From contig NZ_JAAWWD010000060.1 in the NCBI RefSeq assembly GCF_021404545.1, forward strand, positions 1 through 64,000: DNA of 64,000 nt, in the 5' to 3' direction. The stretch's first letter is position 1, and each line of letters starts with the position of its first letter. Positions 35,673-46,500 of the stretch are shown here, piece after piece. This DNA is from Aestuariivita sp. GTDB lineage: Bacteria > Pseudomonadota > Alphaproteobacteria > Rhodobacterales > Rhodobacteraceae. The position numbers were made by a program, and so were the translations under genes. Below the pieces are notes generated by a model, which was not told where the DNA came from, did no database searches, and worked only from the letters and a program-made list of their open reading frames with translations.

Positions 35673-37124
35673 ATGACAAAATTTTCTGATCTGAATCTGA
35701 ACCCCAAGGTTCTCAAAGCCGTTGTTGACGCGGGTTATGAGACCCCCACCCCCATTCAGGCCGGCGCCATTCCGCCCGCTCTCGATGGGCGTGACGTTCT
35801 GGGTATCGCCCAGACCGGCACCGGCAAAACCGCCAGTTTCACCCTCCCAATGATCACCCTTCTTGCCCGGGGACGCGCACGTGCCCGCATGCCGCGCAGC
35901 TTGGTTCTGTGCCCCACGCGGGAACTGGCGGCGCAGGTCGCCGAGAACTTTGACACCTATGCCAAGAACGTCAAGCTGACCAAGGCGCTGCTGATCGGTG
36001 GCGTCAGCTTCAAGGAGCAGGACCTTTTGATCGACAAGGGCGTCGATGTTCTGATCGCGACGCCAGGCCGCCTGCTGGATCATTTCGAGCGCGGAAAGCT
36101 GATCCTGTCGGATGTCAAGGTTATGGTCGTGGATGAGGCGGACCGGATGCTCGATATGGGATTCATCCCCGATATCGAACGCATTTTCGGCCTGACGCCC
36201 TTTACCCGCCAGACCCTCTTTTTCTCAGCCACCATGGCGCCCGAGATCGAACGGATCACCAATACCTTCCTCAGCAATCCCGAACGGATCGAGGTTGCCC
36301 GGCAGGCGACAGCGTCCGAGACGATTGAGCAGGGCGTGGTGATGTTCAAAGGATCGCGCAAGGATCGCGAAGCCAGCGAAAAGCGCAGGCTATTGCGGAT
36401 GCTGATAGATGCCGAAGGCGAGAAATGCACCAACGCGATCATCTTCTGCAACCGCAAATCAGATGTCGATATCGTCGCCAAGTCCCTGAAAAAATATGGC
36501 TACGACGCTGAACCGATCCATGGTGACCTGGATCAGAGCCAACGCACGCGCACGCTCGATGGGTTCCGGTCGGGCGATATTCGACTGCTGGTGGCATCGG
36601 ATGTGGCCGCCCGCGGGCTCGATATTCCCGCAGTGAGCCATGTGTTCAATTTCGACGTGCCCAGCCATGCCGAAGACTATGTGCACCGCATCGGCAGGAC
36701 CGGGCGCGCCGGGCGTGAAGGCAAGGCCGTGATGATCTGTGTGCCGCGCGATGAAAGGAACTTCGACGATATCGAGCGGTTGTTGCAAAAAGAAATCCCG
36801 CGCCTTGAGAATCCGTTGCAAACCGCCAAAAGCGATACGGGTGAGACCGAAGAGCAGACCGAAAAGCCCAAGCGCACCCGCCGCAGCCGGAGCCGCAAGG
36901 ACGATGCGACCCCTGAGGCCAAACCCGCCCCCGAGGCAGGCCTGTCCAGTGAGACTGTCGAGACAGCTCCCACATCGCCCCCGAAAGGCCCGGTCGAGGC
37001 AAGACAACGCTCCCGCCAGGGTCGGCGCAGCGGTCAGGAACGCGGCGACGCGGCCGTTGTCGGCATGGGCGATCACATGCCGGGCTTTATCGCACTGAGC
37101 TTTGATGAGCGCCGCACCGGGTAA
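35673..37124 (+). CDS. DEAD-box RNA helicase
   Basis: A 483-aa ATP-dependent RNA helicase of the RhlE type. Motifs run in order: Q motif TPTPIQAGAIP, I AQTGTGKT, Ia PTRELAAQ, II DEAD, III SAT, and VI HRIGRTGRAGR (about residue 350). A basic, low-complexity C-terminal tail (about 395-470) should bind RNA. ATG 35673 is the family start. It is convergent with the RNase J gene; both act on RNA, but they are on opposite strands. Confidence 0.92.
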   Translation: MTKFSDLNLNPKVLKAVVDAGYETPTPIQAGAIPPALDGRDVLGIAQTGTGKTASFTLPMITLLARGRARARMPRSLVLCPTRELAAQVAENFDTYAKNVKLTKALLIGGVSFKEQDLLIDKGVDVLIATPGRLLDHFERGKLILSDVKVMVVDEADRMLDMGFIPDIERIFGLTPFTRQTLFFSATMAPEIERITNTFLSNPERIEVARQATASETIEQGVVMFKGSRKDREASEKRRLLRMLIDAEGEKCTNAIIFCNRKSDVDIVAKSLKKYGYDAEPIHGDLDQSQRTRTLDGFRSGDIRLLVASDVAARGLDIPAVSHVFNFDVPSHAEDYVHRIGRTGRAGREGKAVMICVPRDERNFDDIERLLQKEIPRLENPLQTAKSDTGETEEQTEKPKRTRRSRSRKDDATPEAKPAPEAGLSSETVETAPTSPPKGPVEARQRSRQGRRSGQERGDAAVVGMGDHMPGFIALSFDERRTG

Positions 37125-37150
37125 CCTCGGACGGCGCCCTCACGGCCAGC

Positions 37151-38818
37151 TCAGCGCATCCGGCTCACAACCACCGTCACTTCGGGCTTCTTGCCGATTT
37201 CGGACTGCGATGTCTGCCGCACGATCCGGCGCAGCGCCTCTTCCAGCGCGTCATCGTCCCGCAGCGTTTTCTCGCCCGCACGCATCATGAACTGGCCGAG
37301 ATCTTCTTCCAGCACATCCACCAAGGGCGCCTTGGACTTGCCCGTCTCTGCCAATCCTTTGAGATCACACCAGGGATCGCCAAGGGGTTCATCGGCTTCG
37401 TCCAGGATCACGGTCACGACCACATGTCCGTTCAGTGCCATGCGGATGCGATCGCGCACGATACCGTCCAGCGCACCGATCTGCATCGAACCATCCAGAT
37501 AGGTCCGCCCGGTTTCGATGTACTCGGCCACCGATGGGGCATTGCCGCTCAGGTCGATCATCATCCCATTGACCGCGACAATTGCCTGGAACCCATTGGC
37601 TTCGCTCAGCTTCACATGCTCGCGCAGGTGCCGGTGCTCACCATGCATCGGGATCACGATCTGGGGTTTGACAATGCGCTGCAACCGCTCAAGGTCGGGC
37701 CGGTTGGCATGGCCCGACACGTGATAGAGGCCAGAACTGTCATCGACAACATCCACCCCTTTTTCCGAAAACTGGTTGATAATGCGGATCACCCCGCGCT
37801 CGTTGCCCGGGATGGTCTTCGAGGAAAAGAGGAAAAGATCCCCCTCCTTGATCTCCAGCCCCATATACTTGCCGCGCGCCAGTTGCGCAGAGGCCGCGCG
37901 CCGCTCCCCCTGGCTGCCGGTGACCAAGAGGAGCAGGTTCTCACGCGGGATTGACGCTGCATCTTCGGGGCTGACGACCCGCGGAAAATCGGCCAGAACG
38001 CCGGTCTCGATCGCGGCTTCGATCATCCGCCTCATGGCGCGGCCCAACAAGACGATGGATCGGCCCGCACGCTCTCCTGCTTCGGCCAGGGTTTTGACCC
38101 GTGCCACATTTGAGGCAAAAGTGGTGGCCACCACCATGCCCGTGGCCCCCGCCACCAGCTTTTCAATCTCGGGCCCCACGTCGGCTTCGGATCGGCCCGG
38201 GTGGGGTGCAAAAACATTCGTGCTGTCGCAGATCAGTGCGCGCACCCCCTGTTTGGACACATCGCGCCACAACGCCTCGTCAAAGGGCTCCCCGACACCC
38301 GGCGTTTCATCCAGTTTGAAATCGCCGCTGTGGATCACCCGTCCGTCCGGGCTGTCGATCACCAGGCCGGCGCTTTCCGGTATGGAGTGCGATATCGGCA
38401 GAAAGCCCACGCGAAACGGCCCGGCCTGCACCTGTTCGGGCCAGGCACCAACGGTTTGCACGGCGTCTTCAGGATGGTTGTGTTCGGCCATCTTGCGCCG
38501 CGCGATGTTGGCGGTGAAGGCGCGCGCATAGACCGGCGCACCCAGCGCATTGTAGAAATGCGCCACAGCGCCGACATGATCCTCGTGAGCATGGGTGATG
38601 AAGATCGCGTCCAATCGGTCGGCGCGCTCTTTCAGCCATGTCATATCCGGCAGGATCAGATCAACCCCGGGAGAACCATCCATATCCGGGAAGGTTACAC
38701 CCAGATCGACCAGGATGAACCTTTCCGCATCTACAGGGCCATAGCCATAGACATAGGCATTCATGCCGATTTCGCCCGCCCCGCCCAGAGGGAGGTAAAT
38801 CAGTCTTTCACTGCTCAT
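37151..38818 (-). CDS. rnj: Ribonuclease J
   Basis: A 555-aa metallo-beta-lactamase/beta-CASP ribonuclease with endo- and 5'-exonuclease activity for mRNA turnover and rRNA maturation. The zinc motif is THAHEDHVG with His76, His78, Asp80 and His81. The beta-CASP region includes LVTGSQGE near residue 300, and HVSGHANRPDLE follows. It starts 3 bases after coaX. The chain nuoN-birA-coaX-rnj is common in this order. Confidence 0.95.
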   Translation of the reverse strand: MSSERLIYLPLGGAGEIGMNAYVYGYGPVDAERFILVDLGVTFPDMDGSPGVDLILPDMTWLKERADRLDAIFITHAHEDHVGAVAHFYNALGAPVYARAFTANIARRKMAEHNHPEDAVQTVGAWPEQVQAGPFRVGFLPISHSIPESAGLVIDSPDGRVIHSGDFKLDETPGVGEPFDEALWRDVSKQGVRALICDSTNVFAPHPGRSEADVGPEIEKLVAGATGMVVATTFASNVARVKTLAEAGERAGRSIVLLGRAMRRMIEAAIETGVLADFPRVVSPEDAASIPRENLLLLVTGSQGERRAASAQLARGKYMGLEIKEGDLFLFSSKTIPGNERGVIRIINQFSEKGVDVVDDSSGLYHVSGHANRPDLERLQRIVKPQIVIPMHGEHRHLREHVKLSEANGFQAIVAVNGMMIDLSGNAPSVAEYIETGRTYLDGSMQIGALDGIVRDRIRMALNGHVVVTVILDEADEPLGDPWCDLKGLAETGKSKAPLVDVLEEDLGQFMMRAGEKTLRDDDALEEALRRIVRQTSQSEIGKKPEVTVVVSRMR

Positions 38819-38821
38819 TTT

Positions 38822-39595
38822 TTATCCGTTTTCCTTGTTATGGGCATGGATCACCGTCAGCCCATGCATCGTCAAGTCATCTTCAAAGGCATCAAATAGG
38901 TCTTCTGTCTCGTCAAACAACGGGGCAAGGCCGCCGGTCGAGATGACGGTCATCTCACTCTCCCTCTCGGCCTTGATGCGCGCGCAGCACTCCTTGACCA
39001 GCCCGACATAGCCCCAGAACACACCAGACTGCATGCAGGTCACGGTGTTGGTCCCCACAACCCTCTGAGGTTTTGAAATATCCACATGCGGCAGGGCGGC
39101 GGCGGCCATATGCAGCGCCTCAAGGCTCAGGTTCACCCCCGGCGCGATCAACCCACCGACATAGGCGCCATCGTGATCGACCACGTCAAAGGTCGTGGCA
39201 GTGCCGAAATCCACCACGATCAGGTTCCCGCCATGCCGGTCAAATGCGCCCGCCGTGTTCACCAGCCGATCCGGACCCACACTCGTGCCTTCATCGACAC
39301 GCGGGTTGCGCGGCAAGGCGCAGTCGGGCTTGCCCACCACCAGCGGGCGGCAGCCAAAGAACCGGTCGGCAAAGACACGCAGGTTGAAGACCACCCGCGG
39401 CACGGTCGAAGAGATAATCACATCGGTGATATCCGGGGCAATCCTGTAATGATCCAAAAGCGTCGAGAACCACGTGAAATAGGCATCCGCCGTGCGCGCA
39501 TGGTGGGTCGAGGTGCGCATCGTGCACAAGAACCCTGTCCCGTCCCAGATCGAAAACACCGTATTGGTATTGCCGCAGTCGATGGCCAAAAGCAT
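38822..39595 (-). CDS. coaX: Type III pantothenate kinase
   Basis: A 257-aa kinase for the first step of coenzyme A synthesis. The phosphate-binding N-terminus LLAIDCGNTNTVFSIWDG, the GPDRLVNTAGA segment and VVDFGTATTFDVVD are typical of CoaX. It belongs to the acetate/sugar-kinase-like superfamily and needs a monovalent cation. It begins 12 bases after birA. Confidence 0.94.
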   Translation of the reverse strand: MLLAIDCGNTNTVFSIWDGTGFLCTMRTSTHHARTADAYFTWFSTLLDHYRIAPDITDVIISSTVPRVVFNLRVFADRFFGCRPLVVGKPDCALPRNPRVDEGTSVGPDRLVNTAGAFDRHGGNLIVVDFGTATTFDVVDHDGAYVGGLIAPGVNLSLEALHMAAAALPHVDISKPQRVVGTNTVTCMQSGVFWGYVGLVKECCARIKAERESEMTVISTGGLAPLFDETEDLFDAFEDDLTMHGLTVIHAHNKENG

Positions 39596-39607
39596 GTCGG
39601 CCTCCCC

Positions 39608-40357
39608 TCAGAAGTAAATCTCGGCGGCAGGAATGGTGACCTGCCCGCTCTGGGTTCCCAACACCAGATTACCCGTGGCATCAATCGTCTCAAAGATGCC
39701 GCTTGTCTCGGATCGTGCGGTGCGGGCCATGATCGGCTCCCCCAATCGGGCCGCGCGCTCCAGCCAAGCGGTTCGGATTGGCTCAAATCCGAAATCCTGC
39801 ATCTGCCGCTCGTAATGCGCAAACCGGCTGGCCAGCACTGTCAGAAACCCTTCGGGCTGGATCGACATCCCCGTCTCGCCCATCAGGGATACGGGCCGCA
39901 CCGCCAGAGGCTCGACACAGTCCGGCGGCGGCGCCTCGGCCAAGTTCACACCAATCCCGATCGCCAGATGCCGCACCCCACCAGTGGCGCCGGCACTCTC
40001 CAACAGGATACCGGCCAGCTTTCCGCCGTTCAACAGCACATCATTGGGCCATTTCAGCGACAGCCCCTCCGTTCGGCCCGTCACATCCGCTACCGCATCA
40101 TAAAGGGCCAGTGCCGCGACGAACGATCTGAGTGCGGCCACGCCAGGACCGCCTTCGGGCCGCATTACCAACGTGGCCGACAGGTTCCCTTCGGTAGTAA
40201 CCCAGGCCCGGCCCCGGCGACCGCGCGCAGCCGTCTGGCGATGCGCCAGGATCCACACCGGACCGCTCAGCTCTGGCGCAAGGCGGGCAGCCTCGTTAAG
40301 CGTGCTGTCGACCTGCGCCAGAACATGTCTGCCATATCCAGACGGCCAGTCACTCAT
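39608..40357 (-). CDS. birA: Biotin--[acetyl-CoA-carboxylase] ligase
   Basis: A 249-aa biotin protein ligase that attaches biotin to carboxylases. It has the QTAARGRRGRAWV biotin/ATP-binding segment near residues 57-69 and LKWPNDVLLNGGKLAGIL near 120-137. No N-terminal DNA-binding HTH is present, so it is an enzyme without repressor function. A polypyrimidine repeat copy lies in the gap between nuoN and its start. Confidence 0.94.
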   Translation of the reverse strand: MSDWPSGYGRHVLAQVDSTLNEAARLAPELSGPVWILAHRQTAARGRRGRAWVTTEGNLSATLVMRPEGGPGVAALRSFVAALALYDAVADVTGRTEGLSLKWPNDVLLNGGKLAGILLESAGATGGVRHLAIGIGVNLAEAPPPDCVEPLAVRPVSLMGETGMSIQPEGFLTVLASRFAHYERQMQDFGFEPIRTAWLERAARLGEPIMARTARSETSGIFETIDATGNLVLGTQSGQVTIPAAEIYF

Positions 40358-40370
40358 GGATGTCCCGCGC

Positions 40371-40393
40371 TTCTTCTCTTTCCAAATACGGCA
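40371..40393 (+). repeat. Intergenic polypyrimidine element, copy 3
   Basis: CTTCTTCTCTTTCCAAATACGGC on the plus strand; on the coding (minus) strand of this region it reads as the purine-rich complement, between the nuoN stop and the birA start. It matches the copies after the MoxR gene and pyrC. Here its orientation relative to transcription is reversed, so it cannot act as the same strand-specific RNA signal. Confidence 0.55.
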
Positions 40394-40418
40394 CCCTGCC
40401 GGTGACGCGGCGCGACAC

Positions 40419-41861
40419 TCAATTGACCAAGACCGTCGCCGCCGCCTCTGCCACGCCTTCGACGCCGAACATATTCACAATGCCCAGCACCATTATCGCC
40501 GCCGATCCCATCAGAAAACCCCAAAGCACCGGAGAGTTGCCGGTCTCCAGCTCGTCGCCCGTATCGTCGCCGAAATACATGTAAAAGACGATGCGCAGAT
40601 AATAGAACGCACCGATCACCGACGCGACCACACCGGCCACGGCCAGCCAGATCAGATCTGCCTCATAGGCCGCTCTGAGCACATAGAACTTACCGAAAAA
40701 TCCCAACATCGGCGGCACCCCGGCCAGGGAAAACAGCAGCACCAGCATGGCCAGCGCCTTGCCCGGCTCACGTTTGGAATACATGTTGAGCGATGAGATA
40801 TTCGTAACTGGCTGACCGTCACGCTCCATCATCAGGATAAAGGCAAAGGTGCCGATATTCATCGTCACATAGATCGCCATATAGACCAGCATCGCCTGGA
40901 CACCGAAAGCGGTGCCCGCGGCCAGACCCATCAGCGCATAGCCCATATGGGCAATCGATGAATAGGCCATCAGCCGTTTGATATTGGTCTGACCGATTGC
41001 GGCAATAGCGCCCAGAAACATCGACAGCACCGACAAGAGCGCCACGACCTGGCTCCAATCCGGGACCGCACCGCCAAAGGCGTCATGCAGCACCCGAGCG
41101 AAAAGACCCATCGCCGCCACTTTTGGCGCGGTCGCAAAAAATGCCGTAACCGGCGTGGGCGAGCCTTCGTAGACATCCGGCGTCCACATATGGAACGGCA
41201 CGGCGGAGACCTTGAACGCCAGACCGGAAATCACGAAGATCAGACCAAAGAGCATACCCAGCGAAATCTCTTCTTGGGTCGCGGTCTGGATGATGCCGGA
41301 AAAGAGCGTTGTGCCCGAATAGCCGTAAACCAGTGACGCGCCATAGAGCAATAGACCGGAGGAGAGCGCACCCAGCACAAAGTATTTCAGCCCGGCTTCG
41401 GTCGATTTTGCACTGTCGCGGCGCAAAGAGGCCACCACATAAAGCGAGAGCGATTGCAGCTCCAGCCCCATGTAAAGGGCCATCAGATCGCCCGCGCTGA
41501 CCATCATCATCATGCCGACCGTCGCCAGGACGATGAGAACCGGATACTCGAACCGCAGAAGATCGCGTTTGGTCATATATTCCTGGCTCATCACCAGAAC
41601 GGCTGCCGCCGAGAGCAGGATCACCACCTTTGCAAAGCGCGAGAATGCATCATCGACGAACATGCCGCCAAAGGCGATATTGGTGCCTTGCCCAAAAAGC
41701 CCGATATAGGCCGCCACCCCGGCCATCACCGCCGCCGAAAGCCAGACCAGCATCGGGGCCAGCTTGTCCTTGGAGGTGTAGACCGCAAAGATCAGCGCGG
41801 CCATCGCATAGACCGCCAGCGCGATCTCGGGCAGGATAACGTTCAGATCAGCCTGGATCAT
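40419..41861 (-). CDS. nuoN: NADH-quinone oxidoreductase subunit N
   Basis: A 480-aa, about 14-helix antiporter-like subunit of the complex I membrane arm. Conserved Lys/His segments include [30 protein letters not shown] and [15 protein letters not shown]. It transports protons coupled to quinone reduction. It is the last Nuo gene of the operon; the reading is intact. Confidence 0.96.
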   Translation of the reverse strand: MIQADLNVILPEIALAVYAMAALIFAVYTSKDKLAPMLVWLSAAVMAGVAAYIGLFGQGTNIAFGGMFVDDAFSRFAKVVILLSAAAVLVMSQEYMTKRDLLRFEYPVLIVLATVGMMMMVSAGDLMALYMGLELQSLSLYVVASLRRDSAKSTEAGLKYFVLGALSSGLLLYGASLVYGYSGTTLFSGIIQTATQEEISLGMLFGLIFVISGLAFKVSAVPFHMWTPDVYEGSPTPVTAFFATAPKVAAMGLFARVLHDAFGGAVPDWSQVVALLSVLSMFLGAIAAIGQTNIKRLMAYSSIAHMGYALMGLAAGTAFGVQAMLVYMAIYVTMNIGTFAFILMMERDGQPVTNISSLNMYSKREPGKALAMLVLLFSLAGVPPMLGFFGKFYVLRAAYEADLIWLAVAGVVASVIGAFYYLRIVFYMYFGDDTGDELETGNSPVLWGFLMGSAAIMVLGIVNMFGVEGVAEAAATVLVN

Positions 41862-41873
41862 GCCCCGGCCCCC

Positions 41874-43415
41874 TTAATTCGATGCAAGCTGGTTGGCGGC
41901 CTCTGCCGCAGCCAGCGCCGTTTCGTAATTGCCCACCAGTGCGGCGACCGAGGGCCCAATGATATCGAGGATCGGGGCAGGATAGACGCCAAAGAGGATC
42001 GTGGCCACCACAAGCGGGGCAAAGATCGCCCGTTCACGCCGCGACATATCGGTGATCGTCTTGAGGCTTTCCTTGATCAGATCGCCCATCACCACCCGGC
42101 GATAGAGCCAGAGCGCATAGCCGGCAGACAGGATCACGCCTGTGGCCGCTACCGCCGCTACCCAGGTATTGACCTGAAAGACCGCCATCAGCGTCAGGAA
42201 CTCTCCGACAAAGCCCGACGTCCCCGGCAGGCCCACATTTGCCATGGTAAACAGCATGAAGATCAGCGCATAGGCAGGCATCCGGTTCACCAGACCGCCA
42301 TAGGCGTCGATATCGCGCGTGTGCATCCGGTCATAGATCACACCGACACACAAAAAGAGCGCGCCCGAGATAAACCCGTGGCTGATCATCTGAAAGATCG
42401 CGCCGTCGATGCCCTGCTGGTTGGCCGCAAAGATCCCCATGGTCACAAATCCCATGTGCGCGACCGAGGAATAGGCGATCAGCTTTTTCATATCCTCCTG
42501 CACCAGTGCGACCAGCGAAGTATAGACGATGGCGATGGCGCTCAGCCACAGAACCAGCGGCCCCATCACATCCGATCCGACCGGGAACATCGGCAGTGAA
42601 AACCTCAGGAACCCATAGCCACCCATCTTCAAAAGGATCGCCGCTAGCACGACCGAGCCTGCGGTGGGCGCCTGCACATGCGCGTCAGGCAGCCAGGTAT
42701 GGACCGGCCACATCGGCATCTTGACCGCGAAACTTGCGAAAAACGCCAGCCACATCAGCGTTTGCACACCGCCCACGATCTGCACGCCCAACAGGCTAAA
42801 GGTCTCGGTGCCGAACTGATGGCTCATCAACTGTTCGATATCGGTGGTGCCCGCATCCACATACATGCCCACCATCGCCACCAGCATCAGGACCGAGCCC
42901 AGGAAGGTGTAGAGGAAGAATTTGAACGAGGCATAGATACGTTCCTTGCCGCCCCAGATGCCGATGATCAGGAACATCGGGATCAGGCCTGCCTCGAAGA
43001 ACAGGTAAAACAGCACAAGATCCAGCGCCATGAAGACGCCCAGCATCAGCGTTTCCAGCAGCAAAAACGCGATCATGTATTCCTTGACGCGGTGCGTGAT
43101 TTCCCAACTGGCCAGAATGACCAGCGGCATGATGAACGTCGTCAGCATCACAAACAGAACGCTGATCCCATCCACACCCATCTTGTAATTCAAGCCGAGG
43201 ATCCACTCCCCCTCCTCTACGAACTGAAAGCCCGTGTCGTTGGGATCGAAGCCAAAGAGGATGAAGAGCGAGACGACGAACGTGGCCGAAGTTGCAAAAA
43301 GTGCGGCCCATTTGGCGTTTTTCTGCGCGGCCTCGTCATCGCCACGCAAAAACAGTGCGAGGATAACGGCGGCAATCGCCGGGATAAACGTGGTGATGGA
43401 AAGGAGGTTATCCAT
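41874..43415 (-). CDS. nuoM: NADH-quinone oxidoreductase subunit M
   Basis: A 513-aa antiporter-like membrane subunit. [19 protein letters not shown] and [15 protein letters not shown] are diagnostic, with a conserved Glu in the fifth helix region ([10 protein letters not shown]). It overlaps nuoL by 1 base (TAATG) and precedes nuoN by 12 bases. Confidence 0.96.
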   Translation of the reverse strand: MDNLLSITTFIPAIAAVILALFLRGDDEAAQKNAKWAALFATSATFVVSLFILFGFDPNDTGFQFVEEGEWILGLNYKMGVDGISVLFVMLTTFIMPLVILASWEITHRVKEYMIAFLLLETLMLGVFMALDLVLFYLFFEAGLIPMFLIIGIWGGKERIYASFKFFLYTFLGSVLMLVAMVGMYVDAGTTDIEQLMSHQFGTETFSLLGVQIVGGVQTLMWLAFFASFAVKMPMWPVHTWLPDAHVQAPTAGSVVLAAILLKMGGYGFLRFSLPMFPVGSDVMGPLVLWLSAIAIVYTSLVALVQEDMKKLIAYSSVAHMGFVTMGIFAANQQGIDGAIFQMISHGFISGALFLCVGVIYDRMHTRDIDAYGGLVNRMPAYALIFMLFTMANVGLPGTSGFVGEFLTLMAVFQVNTWVAAVAATGVILSAGYALWLYRRVVMGDLIKESLKTITDMSRRERAIFAPLVVATILFGVYPAPILDIIGPSVAALVGNYETALAAAEAANQLASN

Positions 43416-45550
43416 TATTCCGCTCCTCCGCCAATCGACATCCAGGTGATCAGCACCGCGATGCCGACGACCATCCAGAACGCATAGGTAAAGATGTATC
43501 CAGACTGGGCGCGACCGGCGAGACGGGTGATAAACGGGATGATCCCCATCGCCACGCCGTTGATCGTCCCGTCGATCACATTGCCATCGCCGCGCCGCCA
43601 GAACAGGCGACCCACACCCATCGCAGGTTTGACAAAGATCGCATCGTAAAGCTCGTCAAAATACCATTTGTTCTTGAGAAAGAGGTAGAGCGGGCGCTGG
43701 TTTTCCGCCAGCCGCCCCGGCAGGCTGGGGTTCTTGATATAGAACCAATAGGCCATCAGGAACCCGATCAGCATTGCTGCAAAGGGCGAGGTCTTCACCC
43801 AGTACGGCACCTTATGCGCGTCGTCCAGCAAGGTGTTGTCGGGCGCGATGTAAAGCGCGCCCTCGCCGGGTTGTCCGGCAAAGGCATAGTGATGCTCTTT
43901 CTCGGTCCCGTGATCGTCCCCGGCTGGGGCAGCACCGTGATCGTCACCATGCCCCGCATCCGCCTCACCATGCCCGGCGGCGTCCTCATAGGGAATGCCA
44001 TAGAATGTGCCGACCTGATCCACATGGCCAAAGAAGGGCTTGTACCAGATCATACCGGCAAACACCGCGCCGATGGCCAGCACCCCCAGCGGCACCAGCA
44101 TGACGGTGGGGCTTTCATGGGCATGCTCATGGGTGTGCTTGCTGCCGCGCGGCTCGCCGTAAAAGGTCAGAAACATCAGCCGCCAGGAATAAAAGCTGGT
44201 AAAGAGCGCAGCGATCACCAGAAGCCAGAAGCCATATCCGGAACCGGCCGCATAGGCGCTTTCGACAATGGCGTCCTTGGAATGGAACCCCGCAAAGCCG
44301 ATGGGGATCTCACCCAGTGTCACGATCCAAACAGGGATACCGACCCCGGTAATCGCCAGCGTGCCGATCATCATCGCCCAGAACGTATAGGGGATCTTTT
44401 TGCGCAAGCCCCCGTAATTCATCATGTCCTGCTCATGATGCATCGCATGAATGACCGAGCCTGCGCCCAGAAACAGCATCGCCTTGAAGAACGCGTGCGT
44501 CAGCAGATGGAACATGGCCGCCGAATACATGCCGACGCCCGCGGCCACGAACATATAGCCCAGTTGCGAACAGGTCGAATAGGCGATCACCCGTTTGATG
44601 TCGGTCTGAACCAGACCCACAGTGGCCGCGAAAAACGCGGTCGTGGCCCCCAGGAAGGTGATGAACATCGTAGCGTTGGGTGCAAATTCCATGATCGGCG
44701 ACATCCGGCAGACCAGGAACACACCCGCCGTCACCATGGTTGCCGCGTGGATCAGCGCCGAAACCGGAGTCGGACCTTCCATCGCGTCAGGCAACCAGGT
44801 GTGCAGGAAAAGCTGCGCCGATTTCCCCATCGCCCCGATAAAGAGCAGGAACGCCACCAGCTCGGCCGCGTTCCACGAGGTCCACAGGAAGGTCACCTGT
44901 GTCTCGGCAAGCGTCGGCGCGGCGGCGAAAATGTCGCTCAGGTTGATGGAATCGACCAGGAAGAACAGCGCAAAAATCCCAAGTGCAAAGCCGAAATCCC
45001 CGACCCGGTTCACGACGAACGCCTTGATCGCGGCGGCATTGGCACTTGGCTTGCGGTAGTAGAACCCGATGAGAAGGTACGAGGCGACGCCAACACCCTC
45101 CCAGCCAAAGAACATCTGCACCAGGTTATCTGCCGTCACCAGCATCAGCATCGAGAAGGTGAAGAACGACAGATACGCAAAAAAGCGTGGCTTATATGTC
45201 TCGCCCTCGCGCCATTGCGGGTCGTGATCCATATAGCCAAAGCTGTAAAGATGGACGAGCGCGGAGACGGTGGTGATCACGATCAGCATGATCGCGGTCA
45301 GCCGGTCCATCCGGATCGCCCAATCGGTGCTGAGCGTGCCGCTTTCGATCCAACGCAAGATCGAAACGGTGTAATGCCCGCCCTCATGCGCCGAGGGATC
45401 AAAGCTCAGGAAGATGATCCACGACAGGATCGCCGACAGGAACAACAGCCCCGTGGCCACCCACATCGCGGCCGTCTCGCCGATGATCTTCCAGCCAAAG
45501 CCGCACAGAAGCGCGCCCACCAGCGGGGCAAAAAGCAGAATGGTTTCCAT
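43415..45550 (-). CDS. nuoL: NADH-quinone oxidoreductase subunit L
   Basis: A 711-aa antiporter-like subunit with the long lateral helix at its C-terminus. [34 protein letters not shown] and [15 protein letters not shown] are family hallmarks. A His/Asp/Gly-rich segment (about residues 520-560, bases 43870-43990) is inserted in a loop near the end. It follows nuoK by 6 bases and overlaps nuoM. Confidence 0.96.
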   Translation of the reverse strand: METILLFAPLVGALLCGFGWKIIGETAAMWVATGLLFLSAILSWIIFLSFDPSAHEGGHYTVSILRWIESGTLSTDWAIRMDRLTAIMLIVITTVSALVHLYSFGYMDHDPQWREGETYKPRFFAYLSFFTFSMLMLVTADNLVQMFFGWEGVGVASYLLIGFYYRKPSANAAAIKAFVVNRVGDFGFALGIFALFFLVDSINLSDIFAAAPTLAETQVTFLWTSWNAAELVAFLLFIGAMGKSAQLFLHTWLPDAMEGPTPVSALIHAATMVTAGVFLVCRMSPIMEFAPNATMFITFLGATTAFFAATVGLVQTDIKRVIAYSTCSQLGYMFVAAGVGMYSAAMFHLLTHAFFKAMLFLGAGSVIHAMHHEQDMMNYGGLRKKIPYTFWAMMIGTLAITGVGIPVWIVTLGEIPIGFAGFHSKDAIVESAYAAGSGYGFWLLVIAALFTSFYSWRLMFLTFYGEPRGSKHTHEHAHESPTVMLVPLGVLAIGAVFAGMIWYKPFFGHVDQVGTFYGIPYEDAAGHGEADAGHGDDHGAAPAGDDHGTEKEHHYAFAGQPGEGALYIAPDNTLLDDAHKVPYWVKTSPFAAMLIGFLMAYWFYIKNPSLPGRLAENQRPLYLFLKNKWYFDELYDAIFVKPAMGVGRLFWRRGDGNVIDGTINGVAMGIIPFITRLAGRAQSGYIFTYAFWMVVGIAVLITWMSIGGGAE

Positions 45551-45556
45551 CGGTCC

Positions 45557-45862
45557 CTACCCCTTCATCACGTTGACATCTTCCACCGCGATCGTGCCGC
45601 GGTTGCGGAAGAAGCAAACGAGGATCGCAAGGCCAATCGCGGCCTCGGCAGCAGCCACCGTCAGGACAAAAAGCGTAAAGACCTGCCCCACCAGATCGTC
45701 CAGAAAGGACGAGAACGCGACCAGGTTGATATTCACCGCCAACAGCATCAACTCGATGCTCATCAGCAGGATGATCACGTTCTTTCTGTTGAGAAACAGC
45801 CCGAAGATACCGATGACGAAAAGCGTCGCCGCCACCGTCAGGTAATGTTCCAAACCAATCAT
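45557..45862 (-). CDS. nuoK: NADH-quinone oxidoreductase subunit K
   Basis: A 101-aa three-helix subunit. [20 protein letters not shown] carries the conserved Glu of the proton path (helix 2), and [13 protein letters not shown] the second one (helix 3). GAGGGAC lies before ATG 45862; a longer frame upstream is not conserved. A 73-base gap separates it from the 158-aa periplasmic protein gene. Confidence 0.96.
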   Translation of the reverse strand: MIGLEHYLTVAATLFVIGIFGLFLNRKNVIILLMSIELMLLAVNINLVAFSSFLDDLVGQVFTLFVLTVAAAEAAIGLAILVCFFRNRGTIAVEDVNVMKG

Positions 45863-45935
45863 ATCGTCCCTCAGGCCTCTTTGGTTCCTGGCGAGGTCTT
45901 GTTGCCCCGTCATGTTCCAGTGTCGGGTGGCCGGA

Positions 45936-46412
45936 TCAGCCGCCCAAGTGAAATTCCGTCTTGTCTCCGCGCCGGTCGCCATAAAGGGCGGCACAGGCGC
46001 AGGGTTCATCGTTCAATGTGCTCAGCGTAATGTCGCGCGCTGTGGAGCCAAGCGCGTCCGCCATCCGGTCGAGCGTTGCAAAGACGCGGTCGCCTGTCTC
46101 ATGCTCGGCCACGATGCGCAACGCCGCGTCGGTGCGATCGAATGTCGACCGCGCGTTCATCCGGTCCTCGGCGGTACGAAACCGCAAGGCGGCACCGGGC
46201 CCGCAATCAACGATCACGATATCGGTGGCGGTGCCCTCCTGAGACCACCAGTCGCGCCACATCACCCGGCCCGCGCCCAGATCGACATGTGCGGTCTCGC
46301 CCCCATGCGACACATGCGTGGTGCGGTCACAGCCGGACAACGTCAGAGCCTGTGCCCCGCTGGCGCCCAGCATCATCAGTGCTGCCATCATATGAGGGGA
46401 AAGCCGTTTCAT
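45936..46412 (-). CDS. Exported protein of unknown function within nuo
   Basis: A 158-aa protein with a signal peptide ([22 protein letters not shown]) and a mature part containing about four Cys ([22 protein letters not shown]), so disulfides in the periplasm are likely. No family was recognised. AGGATGGG precedes ATG 46412. It lies between the nuoJ/26-codon ORF and nuoK, where no complex I subunit is expected. Confidence 0.7.
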   Translation of the reverse strand: MKRLSPHMMAALMMLGASGAQALTLSGCDRTTHVSHGGETAHVDLGAGRVMWRDWWSQEGTATDIVIVDCGPGAALRFRTAEDRMNARSTFDRTDAALRIVAEHETGDRVFATLDRMADALGSTARDITLSTLNDEPCACAALYGDRRGDKTEFHLGG

Positions 46413-46419
46413 CCCATCC

Positions 46420-46500
46420 TTACCGATTGAAATATCCACGCGCCGCCAGAAGGGCCACGGCAATCGCCACCAGAATGGCAATGATCTCTGTCTCACCCAT
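46420..46500 (-). CDS. Possible 26-aa single-helix membrane protein
   Basis: The ATG overlaps the nuoJ stop codon (TAATG). The 26-residue product starts MGETEIIAI, runs through a hydrophobic helix of about 17 residues and ends in RGYFNR, giving an outside-negative, inside-positive pattern. It ends 7 bases before the next gene. The coupling to nuoJ and the clean single helix support a real gene; the short length allows chance. Confidence 0.45.
   Translation of the reverse strand: MGETEIIAILVAIAVALLAARGYFNR

Noticed and set aside
43814-46030. 738-codon plus-strand frame opposite nuoL and nuoK
   Set aside because: Caused by codon bias of nuoL; His/Arg-rich translation without any fold signature.
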